Below, piece by piece: positions 8,515-15,719 of a stretch of DNA of 64,000 nucleotides. The stretch covers positions 868,001-932,000 of the forward strand of contig CBDCLS010000003.1 in the NCBI GenBank assembly GCA_965218775.1, given 5' to 3'. The stretch comes from CAUZIZ01 sp965218775 (GTDB lineage: Bacteria; Acidobacteriota; UBA6911; RPQK01; JAJDTT01). The first letter of the stretch is position 1. Each line of letters opens with the position of its first letter. The notes below the pieces were generated by a model. That model was not told the origin of the DNA and ran no database searches. It was given only the letters and a program-made list of their open reading frames with translations. The position numbers and the translations under genes are program-made.

Positions 8515-9183
8515 ATGAATAGCGAGTCGATGACAACTGAACAAATCTGGGAGCTTCTGAGTGATAAGCTGAGGAATTTTCTTCTTAAACGTGTCTCTGA
8601 TGAGCAGATTGCTGAAGACTTGCTTCAAGAGATATTTATACGTGTTCATAAAGGATTAGATAGTCTTGATGATACGCAACGTATCACCTCTTGGGTATTT
8701 CAGATCACCCGGAATCTGGTCATTGATCACTATCGTTCTAAAGCCCGTGAAGCAGCTGTGATGGCAGATTACTTAGAAACCGCAGACGACGAAGAAAATC
8801 TGAACGAGCAAGTCATGGGCTGGCTCCCCCATATGATTGCCCAGCTTCCAGACACTTATCGCGAAGCAGTTGAGCTCTACGAATTAAAGCGGGTTCCACA
8901 GCAAAAAATCGCTGACAAGCTTGGTATCTCGCTGTCGGGGGCCAAGTCGCGAGTGCAGCGAGGCCGTGAGAAGTTGAAGTCGCTTCTCTTTGCCTGTTGC
9001 ACTTTTGAGCAAGACCGGCGTGGGAACCTCATTGGATACAGTAGAAACAGCACTGATAGCTGCGACAATTGTGATGAGGGTTGCGACTGTTATACAGAGC
9101 GTCTTAAGTCTACGGTAACGTTTGTGGCGAGCGCGACGGGTCGAGGGCGCGAAGCGACGACGAGGCGATGCTTGGTATCGTAG
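8515..9183 (+). CDS. sigZ: SigZ-like ECF RNA polymerase sigma factor; C-terminus extended by an inserted element
   Basis: Residues ~10-80 form sigma region 2 (EDLLQEIFIRVHKGLDSL, then ITSWVFQITRNLVIDHYRSK). Residues ~105-165 form region 4 with its helix-turn-helix (ELKRVPQQKIADKLGISLS). The tail is Cys-rich (FACCTFEQDRRGNLIGY, then CDNCDEGCDC), as in SigZ. The present frame has 222 codons, but the last 30 are encoded by the repeat element beginning at 9093. Removing it with one TTA copy restores TGT-TAG, giving a 192-residue protein. The start is ATG 8515 or ATG 8530. No anti-sigma gene is adjacent. The coding region is noticeably AT-richer than the window, suggesting transfer. Confidence 0.88.
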   Translation: MNSESMTTEQIWELLSDKLRNFLLKRVSDEQIAEDLLQEIFIRVHKGLDSLDDTQRITSWVFQITRNLVIDHYRSKAREAAVMADYLETADDEENLNEQVMGWLPHMIAQLPDTYREAVELYELKRVPQQKIADKLGISLSGAKSRVQRGREKLKSLLFACCTFEQDRRGNLIGYSRNSTDSCDNCDEGCDCYTERLKSTVTFVASATGRGREATTRRCLVS

Positions 9184-9363
9184 AGGAGAAGCGACAAAGC
9201 CATCGGCCCGTCCCGTCGCCACCCGCAGGGCAGAGGGGGGTTGTGGACGATCTCTGCGTGGGTCGTCGTCGAAGATGGCCAGGCATCGACTTTCTCCTCC
9301 CGCCTTGATCTCGCCTCACAAGCCCCCTCTGCAAACGTCACCGTAGACTTAAGACGCTCTGTA
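9093..9363 (-). mobile_element. MITE-like element, copy A (271 bp)
   Basis: A 31-bp inverted repeat with one mismatch closes the element (left end TACAGAGCGTC, right end GACGCTCTGTA). It is flanked on both sides by TTA, a likely 3-bp target duplication. Its ~210-bp core is present in the same sequence order at 30568-30835 and 41369-41635 when this copy is read on the minus strand. The outer arms are unlike those of the other copies except for TAC at the tip and GTTTG at the inner edge. No transposase is encoded. It lies in the stop codon of sigZ. Confidence 0.85.
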
Positions 9364-9380
9364 TTAGCAACGACGTGCAA

Positions 9381-9712
9381 TTAGATAATAAGAGGTCCTG
9401 AATGATCGTTCAGGATCTCCTCGTGGTGGCGGTAGGCCTTGGGGGCCTTTCCCTGCTTCTCCTTCGCGAATTCTACGGCCTTGTCACGCCGGTAGCTCCA
9501 CAGGTCGCAGACCGCCGTCAGGTGGGCATTGAAAACTTCTGGTTACTACGGAAGAACTCCTTCAGGATGCTGGTCCCACGGCCTCCTGGGCCGACAATGC
9601 CCACGTTGATCCGGTTGTTGACGTCGCGGGCTCGAACCGTTCCCGGGAACCCGGTCAGGGCGAGACCGGGGCCCCGGCACCTGCGGAGCGGGAAAGAAAG
9701 GAACGTCGACTG
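9381..9712 (-). pseudogene. N-terminal remnant of a Gfo/Idh/MocA family oxidoreductase, frameshifted
   Basis: Reading leftwards from about 9712, a Tat-like leader (STFLSFP) leads into RARDVNNRINVGIVGPGGRG, the dinucleotide-binding start of secreted Gfo/Idh/MocA oxidoreductases. After EFFRSNQK a frameshift near 9530 is needed to reach AHLTAVCDLWSYRRDKAVEF and YRHHEEILNDH, which the family also shows. A TAA then ends the frame at 9381. The remaining ~300 residues of a normal protein are gone. The element at 9093-9363 lies just beyond its truncated end. Confidence 0.75.
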
Positions 9713-9766
9713 ATCGAAGATTTAGACATGGCTGCTCATCCCCCCGGTTAGGACCGTTGATACCGA

Positions 9767-10675
9767 TCACTTGATTTTGAAGACCTTGCTATCGATCGCT
9801 CGGTTGTGGGTGATGTTATTGAACTTCATCTCCCAGTGGCCCACGAAACTCGCCTGGGCCAGGCTTAGGTTCAGCGAGAGTCGATAGGTATGGGGCAGCG
9901 TCAGGCCGTCCACTTCCTTGAAGTCCTGAAATCTTTCTTCCAGCGTAATCCGGTTTCGGAACTCCGGATCGTCCAAGCCGGTCGATCGCGTACTCGTAAG
10001 TGGGGGAGCACCTCCGCCAGGGTTAGCGGCTGGGCGGTTAGTTGTTGGGATGGAACGGCCCATACCAGCCGGAACGATCAGTCGGTAGCGACTGGCGATG
10101 TGACGATACGTCTCCGGTTCGAAATAGAGGGTTATGTTGTAGTCCACCCCCTTTCGCATCCGGTAGCGAAGCTCGTGCACCTTCCTGTCATCGAACTCCT
10201 TGAGGCCCCGGTAGTCAAGCTTCGGGCGTTTTCCCTCCACGTCCACCAGTGCCCAGTCGGTTCCGAGGACGCCGCCGTAGAGCCCTTCCTGCATCAGCCT
10301 GGGGAAGCTATTCCAGAGGGCATCTCCCAGTTGGGAGCGCTGACCTGGGGTGATGTGGCGTACCTCAATCTTGTTTCCGTTGCGTATCGCCGTCTCTTCA
10401 GCGTAGGTGGTATGCTTGAACATGAAGCTGGAGCGAAGCATTTCTCCCTCAGAAACGAAAACAGCGGGTCCACCCAGTTTTCCGCTTCCTCCCACTCGAA
10501 GATCCATGGTCCCTATACCCTGGGCGAGTCTGGTCTTGGGAGCCAGATTTTCGCCGATCGACTTCAGATGGAGAGAGACTAGCTCCTCTTTCTTGAGCTT
10601 CTTGGCCGGCATGTCCGAGCTAAGAAGAAAGAAGCTACCCAGGGTGCAAACCGTAAATTTGAAAGCTATTCTCAT
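9767..10675 (-). CDS. Secreted LolA-like protein of unknown function
   Basis: The 302-residue product starts at ATG 10675, with AGGA about 10 bases upstream. A signal peptide is clear (MRIAFKFTVCTLGSFFLLSS). The body (ELVSLHLKSIGENLAP near the start, MKFNNITHNRAIDSKVFKIK at the end) resembles acidobacterial proteins annotated as outer-membrane lipoprotein-sorting (LolA/LolB-like) proteins: a half-barrel of beta-strands with a final strand beginning FN-I-x-x-N. A proline/glycine-rich insertion lies near residue 215. The call rests on overall pattern; a function in lipid or lipoprotein handling is only a possibility. Confidence 0.65.
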   Translation of the reverse strand: MRIAFKFTVCTLGSFFLLSSDMPAKKLKKEELVSLHLKSIGENLAPKTRLAQGIGTMDLRVGGSGKLGGPAVFVSEGEMLRSSFMFKHTTYAEETAIRNGNKIEVRHITPGQRSQLGDALWNSFPRLMQEGLYGGVLGTDWALVDVEGKRPKLDYRGLKEFDDRKVHELRYRMRKGVDYNITLYFEPETYRHIASRYRLIVPAGMGRSIPTTNRPAANPGGGAPPLTSTRSTGLDDPEFRNRITLEERFQDFKEVDGLTLPHTYRLSLNLSLAQASFVGHWEMKFNNITHNRAIDSKVFKIK

Positions 10676-10904
10676 GAGCTCATATCCTAGTATCTTGCGG
10701 GCTGTGTGGAAAATGTCGAGGTCCCCTATCCGAGTACCGTTTTTGTTGGCACTGGCTTCCATCTTTATCCCCGTGGTCGGCTCAAGTCAAGATTATCCTC
10801 GAGCTTCGCAGGGAGGTTAGCGCTATCTTACGCGTGTGGTGCTCTTTTCCCTCTGGGGTTCTGCTGGCTCAGAGCTGATACCTCACGGCAATTGAAGTTC
10901 CAGG

Positions 10905-11177
10905 TCACTCGATGATCTTGCTGAGCTGATATTCGACGATGCCGCGGGCGCCGGCTTGCTTGAGGCGCGGAATGATGTCACGGACCACGATCTCTTCGTC
11001 TGCCTCAGGGACGAAGCCCGCTGTCTCAAAGGCACGCGGCGCCTTGTAGAAACCAGCGATGCTGCCCTCGCTCCCGGCGAAGCTGCCATCGGGCTCGAGA
11101 AGGTTTCTTACCCATTCGCAAGTCCTCAGCGCGGCCCCAATGTAGTCTCCCTTGAGCTCCGCCTTCCAGACCTGCAT
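10905..11177 (-). CDS. Uncharacterised 90-aa frame, probably the C-terminal part of a lost gene
   Basis: The frame (WKAELKGDYIGAALRTCEWV, then LLEPDGSFAGSEGSIAGFYK) is protein-like and stays open upstream of the ATG to about 11253, without a ribosome-binding site. The GS-x-YKAP-type segment is reminiscent of alpha/alpha-barrel cyclase or prenyltransferase-like repeats, but I cannot name the family. The likeliest reading is the 3' end of a truncated gene. Confidence 0.35.
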   Translation of the reverse strand: MQVWKAELKGDYIGAALRTCEWVRNLLEPDGSFAGSEGSIAGFYKAPRAFETAGFVPEADEEIVVRDIIPRLKQAGARGIVEYQLSKIIE

Positions 11178-11294
11178 CTGACGAGCGAGTTCCTCTAGTC
11201 GCCGAGCCTGGAATTCGGCGAGTTGAATCTGCGTGCGAACGATGCCAGCATGCTAGCTGGCACGATGTAATGGTGTCAATTCAACGAAGAGCGA

Positions 11295-12530
11295 TTGGTG
11301 GAATCCCACACTGAATCCAACACCCCAGAAGGCAACCCGCAACCACAGAGACTCCTCTCTCTTGACGCCTATAGGGGACTGATCATGGTCTCCCTGGCCT
11401 TCAAGGGCTTCGGCCTCAGGCAGACCGCCGAGAATCATCTGGCGGCAGACCCGGACTCCTCCTTCTGGCAGACGATCCATTACCAGTTCTCTCATGTCCC
11501 GTGGACCGGATGCGGCTACTGGGATCTGATCCAGCCGTCCTTCATGTTCATGGTGGGAGTGTCGATGGCATACTCCTACGCCAAACGATCCAGACTGGGA
11601 CACGCCTACGGGAAGATGCTGCGACAGGCCCTGTGGAGATCCACCATCCTCATCCTCCTGGGCATTTTCCTGATCTCCGATTCGGGGTCCAGCACCAGTT
11701 GGTCCCTGATGAATGTCCTGACGCAGATCGGTCTGGGCTACACCTTCCTCTTCCTGTTCTGGGGTCGAAGGCTTCGGAGTCAGTCGCTGGGGGCCGCGCT
11801 CATTCTGATCCTGACCTGGATGCTGTACGTCCTCTATCCTGCGGCTGGTGTGGATCTTGCGACCGGATCGCCTGAGGTGGGTCTTAAACCGGAGTGGGCT
11901 CAGGAGCATCTGGCGGAGTTGTCCCCGGCCTGGCACAAGAACGCCAACCTCGGTTATGCCGTGGACAGCTGGCTTCTGAACCGACTGCCGCGCCAGGCGC
12001 CGTTCGTCTACAACGGGGGCGGCTATCAGACCATCAACTTCATCCCCTCTCTGGCCACCCTGCTCTTCGGCCTGATGGTGGGCGAGCTCCTGCGCTCGCG
12101 CCGCTCGGCCCAAGCCAACCTCAAGGCACTTCTGACGGCGGGGATTCTTGGCCTGATAGCAGGACTGATCTTCGATTGGACGGGCCTTTGCCCACTCATC
12201 AAGCGAATCTGGACACCCTCCTGGGCGATCTTTTCGACAGGTTGGTGCTGTCTGATCCTGGCAGGACTCTACGCGCTCATTGACGTGGCGAAGATCCGCC
12301 GCTGGACCTTTCCTCTAGTGGTCGTGGGAACCAACTCCATCGCGATCTACTCGATGAGCATGCTCCTGCCCGGCTGGGTCGCGGGAACCTTCCAGACACA
12401 CCTGGGGCAGGACATATTCCAGCTGTGGGGAGCCGGCAATGAACCCGCCCTCGAGTCTCTTATGGTGGGGCTGACGTTCTGGCTGACTTGCTGGTGGATG
12501 TATCGGCGGAGGATCTTTTTGAGGGTTTGA
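11295..12530 (+). CDS. Heparan-alpha-glucosaminide acetyltransferase-like membrane protein (DUF5009)
   Basis: The 411-residue protein has about 10-11 hydrophobic segments. It begins, after a short soluble leader, with RLLSLDAYRGLIMVSLAF, the family hallmark: a first transmembrane helix starting S-x-D-x-x-R-G. Bacterial relatives of HGSNAT and DUF5009 are thought to transfer acetyl groups across the inner membrane to sugars. The start is TTG 11295 or GTG 11298, with a weak GAAGAG site upstream. The next gene (12625) encodes an MFS carrier on the same strand, 94 bases on, possibly co-transcribed. The substrate is unknown; a cell-surface or imported glycan is plausible. Confidence 0.8.
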   Translation: MVESHTESNTPEGNPQPQRLLSLDAYRGLIMVSLAFKGFGLRQTAENHLAADPDSSFWQTIHYQFSHVPWTGCGYWDLIQPSFMFMVGVSMAYSYAKRSRLGHAYGKMLRQALWRSTILILLGIFLISDSGSSTSWSLMNVLTQIGLGYTFLFLFWGRRLRSQSLGAALILILTWMLYVLYPAAGVDLATGSPEVGLKPEWAQEHLAELSPAWHKNANLGYAVDSWLLNRLPRQAPFVYNGGGYQTINFIPSLATLLFGLMVGELLRSRRSAQANLKALLTAGILGLIAGLIFDWTGLCPLIKRIWTPSWAIFSTGWCCLILAGLYALIDVAKIRRWTFPLVVVGTNSIAIYSMSMLLPGWVAGTFQTHLGQDIFQLWGAGNEPALESLMVGLTFWLTCWWMYRRRIFLRV

Positions 12531-12624
12531 TTCGCGCAGCCAGCGAGACGAATGTTTCCGATATGCAGATTTCGAGGGACTCGACGGGTGTGTACAGGGG
12601 CGTTCAAGCGGAGATCAATCCGAT

Positions 12625-13887
12625 ATGAATCAGCGGGCACAGCCAGGTCATGTAGAACCTACTCCGGAGATGAGCCGTCACAATGGACGTCTCTACATTC
12701 TCTCCAATACACTCATCTACGTGGCGGCCCCGGTCGTCTATGTAGGCGTCGTCCAGGCGGCCCTGTGTGACAAGCTGGGAGCCAGCGCGACCGTCGCCAA
12801 CCTTCCAGCCACCGCTTTCTTCCTTGGCGCTTTCGCCCCCCTGCCGCTCTCCTGGTTGGTACCCCACACGCTGGTTCGGGCTACCGTCGTGGTGGCAAAC
12901 CTGATCTCGGCCGTCCTCTTGGCTCTGGTCTGCGTCGTCCTTTTCCTGTCAACCAACAGCTCGCTTATCCTGGCCGCCGTGATCGGGCAGGGACTGTGTC
13001 AGGGATTCTGTGCCTACACATCCCAGGTATTCATGTTTCAGTGCCTCAAGCGCGGGACGACCTTGGATGCCCGAGCGCGGACGCTGAAATGGACGTTCAC
13101 GTTCGGCCCAATCGCGGCTGTAGCCGGCTCGCTCGGGACTCAGATCGTCCTGGGAAGTGGGATCAGCTGGCTTCCCTATCCCTACGATTTCGGTTTGCTC
13201 TATCTGCTTGCCGCCCCCTGCATGGCGGGCGTGGCCCTGCTGGGCAGCCGGTACCAGCTGATACCGGTAGAGCAAGAGAAACGTCCCTCTATTGCTCTCT
13301 ATCTCAAGGAGAGCCTGGCCTTCTTCCTGCGCCAGCGTACCCTGATCCTGATCTGGATTGCCTACCTGCTCTGGCAACTCACGGCAAATTCCATCTCCAA
13401 TCTTTCCCTCTACGGCGGAGAAGTCCTGGGCCAGGACCCCAAGGAGTTCTCGGGTATCGTCCTGATGCTTCGCTTCGGCTTCAAGTCGTTGGGCGGCTTC
13501 ATCCTGGGAGTCATCACCATTCGCTGGGGAATCCGCGCTCCTCTCGTGGTCACGGCCGTGCTGTTGGGGAGCTCGGTTCTCTGGGGCTGGATGGTTCCGG
13601 GCTACTTCTACTTCCTCGCCTTTGGTCTTCTGGGGGCGGGCGAGCTGGGTGGCGCCTACTTCCCCAACTATGTGATCAGCATCTCCTCACCAGCCAACGC
13701 CGCCCGCAACCTCTCCCTGCTGACACTGGTCAGTCCAGTGAGTGGCATCGGTCCCGCCGCCCACGGAGCTCTGGCGGACTTGTACGGCTTCCCGGCCAGC
13801 TTCCTGTTCGGTCTGGCGACGGTCACCTTGTCGCTGGTCCTGCTGCTGCGGCTTCCCCAGAGGGCCCCGGCTAGGCCCGATCTGTGA
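12625..13887 (+). CDS. MFS transporter
   Basis: The 420-residue product has about 12 hydrophobic helices with a central hydrophilic loop (SRYQLIPVEQEKRPSIALYL), the layout of major facilitator carriers. The start is ATG 12625. The gene lies downstream of, and in the same direction as, an acyltransferase-like membrane protein, so it may import a sugar or sugar derivative. There is no diagnostic signature for a substrate class. Confidence 0.85.
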   Translation: MNQRAQPGHVEPTPEMSRHNGRLYILSNTLIYVAAPVVYVGVVQAALCDKLGASATVANLPATAFFLGAFAPLPLSWLVPHTLVRATVVVANLISAVLLALVCVVLFLSTNSSLILAAVIGQGLCQGFCAYTSQVFMFQCLKRGTTLDARARTLKWTFTFGPIAAVAGSLGTQIVLGSGISWLPYPYDFGLLYLLAAPCMAGVALLGSRYQLIPVEQEKRPSIALYLKESLAFFLRQRTLILIWIAYLLWQLTANSISNLSLYGGEVLGQDPKEFSGIVLMLRFGFKSLGGFILGVITIRWGIRAPLVVTAVLLGSSVLWGWMVPGYFYFLAFGLLGAGELGGAYFPNYVISISSPANAARNLSLLTLVSPVSGIGPAAHGALADLYGFPASFLFGLATVTLSLVLLLRLPQRAPARPDL

Positions 13888-13989
13888 TTCACCTGGAGTT
13901 GTCATGCTCGAGGAATCAGTCCTGGCTCGAGCCGAAGGCTGCTACCGCCGTCACTCTTTGATTCGATCCCGGCAAGCTTCTCTGTCCCG

Positions 13990-14251
13990 TCATCGGGCCT
14001 GGAGCCAACGTCTCCTCTTCCACTGCTCCCGGCGGCAGTCGGAACAGCGCAGGCGGGCAAATCCGTGACGAAGGATCCCACATTGGCAGGCAACGCTCGA
14101 CGCTCCTCTCCACCACCGGACGCCAGGGCCCATACTCTCCTTCGTAGAAGTAGGGGTAAGCCTCCTGGAACTCCTCCCGGTAGTCTTCCAGACACTGGTA
14201 GAAGGCGGTGTGCTCCGGATGACGGGGCCGGTAGGTGCCGGCGAGGGGCAT
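13990..14251 (-). pseudogene. IS91-family transposase remnant
   Basis: The N-terminal part (YRPRHPEHTAFYQCLEDY, then FYEGEYGPWRPVVE) and, after one frameshift near 14070, the zinc-binding segment (CGILRHGFARLRCSDCRRE) match the start of IS91-like transposases. The catalytic region is missing. The rest of 13888-14326 holds no other gene I can support. Confidence 0.75.
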
Positions 14252-14326
14252 GCTCTACCGGAAACGTTTGCATCTTGGAAGAACTGATTGAAAACTACGA
14301 CATCGACGGCCTGGACCGTGTCACGC

Positions 14327-15580
14327 TCAGTCGCTGGCCTGATGGCGGCCGGGAAGATCAAGCGCGAGCGAGCGGAAGCCTCGCACACGGTGAAACGTGA
14401 TGTGCGTACTCTTGGCCTGCCGCTGCTGGCCGCCCAGCGCTGTCCGCACGGCGAGCAGCAGGTCATCACCATCCGGCAGCAGCGAGGCGTAGTTGTACGC
14501 CTCGCGAGGCTTCTTGCTCATCGCCACACAGCCAGCCTGGAACCAGTTGTGCGCATCGACGCTGTACATCAGGATCAGAATCCGCCGATCGTCGCCGCCT
14601 GGCGGGCCCCCCAGCGAGTCCACGGGAATGTTGCCCGCCATCCAATACAACCCGGAAGGTTCGTCGCGGATGATGTGAAACTTGTTCTGCGCCCCAGGTA
14701 TCGGATAGAACTGCCCGAAGGTGTGTTTCAAGGTTTTCCCATCATCCTTAAGGTCGGTGACCGCTGCCAGTCCGGCGGTTGATTGGTGCGTCTGACCCTG
14801 AGCTGCTCCGCCGGGAATGCGGAGCCGATGGAAAGCTCGAATCTCACTCTCCACCTCCACCAGATTGGATTCCAGCCAGTGGTCGGCGCGTCTTCCAGCA
14901 ACCGGGACGCGGGTCAACAGCCGCGGGGTCCCCGGGTAGTCCAGACGGTTGGACATTCTCCAGGCGGCGGGGTCCAGGAGATTCCGGGAGAGGTCCGCAG
15001 CGACGACCACACACCCCTCGTAATTCCGCAGGTTTGGCGTGCCGTCGGCGTCCTCGTGCAGGTTGAAGGAGCGGTAGAGACGGCCCTCCTTGATCAGCAC
15101 TCCGGTAGGCGCGTTCCAGTAGCTTCCCTCGAATAACGTGACCGGCCCTGTCCATGATCGTCCTTCGTCGTCGGAACGCAGGATCACGATGTTGCGGCGG
15201 CTGGCCACATTTCCAAGAAGATACAGCTTACCCCCATGCACGAACGGCTGCCCGGAGTGCAGATCGAGCGGAGGAAGCTGCTGCCAGGTATGGCCGGCAT
15301 CCTCACTCGTGGCTAAGCGAAACCGGTGAGGCACCTCGGCGTTCGCGTCAATCAGGGTGTGCTCAAAGGTAACCAACAGCCCGCCGCTGGGAAGCTTCAC
15401 CAGTGCCGGTTCGTAAAGGAACAGCTTACCCGGATCGGGCGACTCGGCGACCACTTGCATTTCGGCGTCGAGCATCGGGCCAGACTTGCCGCGAGTGGCC
15501 TGCTGCGCCCACGACGACACTCCAGGCGTCATCATCCACCACAGCATCGCAAAAACAAGAAACTTGATTTTGGCGGTCAA
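14327..15580 (-). CDS. Secreted sialidase/BNR-repeat-like beta-propeller protein
   Basis: The 417-residue protein opens with a signal peptide (FLVFAMLWWMMTPGVSSWAQ). The body contains Asp-box-like motifs (SEDAGHTWQ, SDDEGRSWTG) of six-bladed sialidase-type propellers. The likely role is hydrolysis or binding of sialic-acid-like or other sugar residues outside the cytoplasm. The catalytic arginine triad and tyrosine cannot be assigned by eye, so non-sialidase propeller activities are possible. The start is TTG 15580; the signal peptide follows directly. Confidence 0.75.
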   Translation of the reverse strand: MTAKIKFLVFAMLWWMMTPGVSSWAQQATRGKSGPMLDAEMQVVAESPDPGKLFLYEPALVKLPSGGLLVTFEHTLIDANAEVPHRFRLATSEDAGHTWQQLPPLDLHSGQPFVHGGKLYLLGNVASRRNIVILRSDDEGRSWTGPVTLFEGSYWNAPTGVLIKEGRLYRSFNLHEDADGTPNLRNYEGCVVVAADLSRNLLDPAAWRMSNRLDYPGTPRLLTRVPVAGRRADHWLESNLVEVESEIRAFHRLRIPGGAAQGQTHQSTAGLAAVTDLKDDGKTLKHTFGQFYPIPGAQNKFHIIRDEPSGLYWMAGNIPVDSLGGPPGGDDRRILILMYSVDAHNWFQAGCVAMSKKPREAYNYASLLPDGDDLLLAVRTALGGQQRQAKSTHITFHRVRGFRSLALDLPGRHQASD

Positions 15581-15719
15581 CAGTCGATACCCGTTGCCTC
15601 TGAGACTGAATCAAGACCCGAACTCTTCGGTCGATTATATGCGGTCAGGATGGGTAAGATAAGGGAACGAGGACGAGAATCCACAGGGGTGAGCAACTTG
15701 TCCGGAATATGCATGCTGC

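Noticed and set aside
9110..9334. Small proteins encoded within the MITE-like elements
   Set aside because: Frames are similar between copies A and B, but copy C has a 1-bp deletion that breaks them; substitutions do not favour synonymous sites, so the core is non-coding.
11253..12113. Minus-strand 286-residue open frame
   Set aside because: It is antisense to the acyltransferase-like gene and lacks family motifs; composition is Gln/Gly/Arg-rich.
14266..14330. Plus-strand fragment ILEELIENYDIDGLD resembling the barrel motif of the GH-like proteins
   Set aside because: Only about 15 residues match and no other part of a GH-like gene is nearby; too short to call a remnant.
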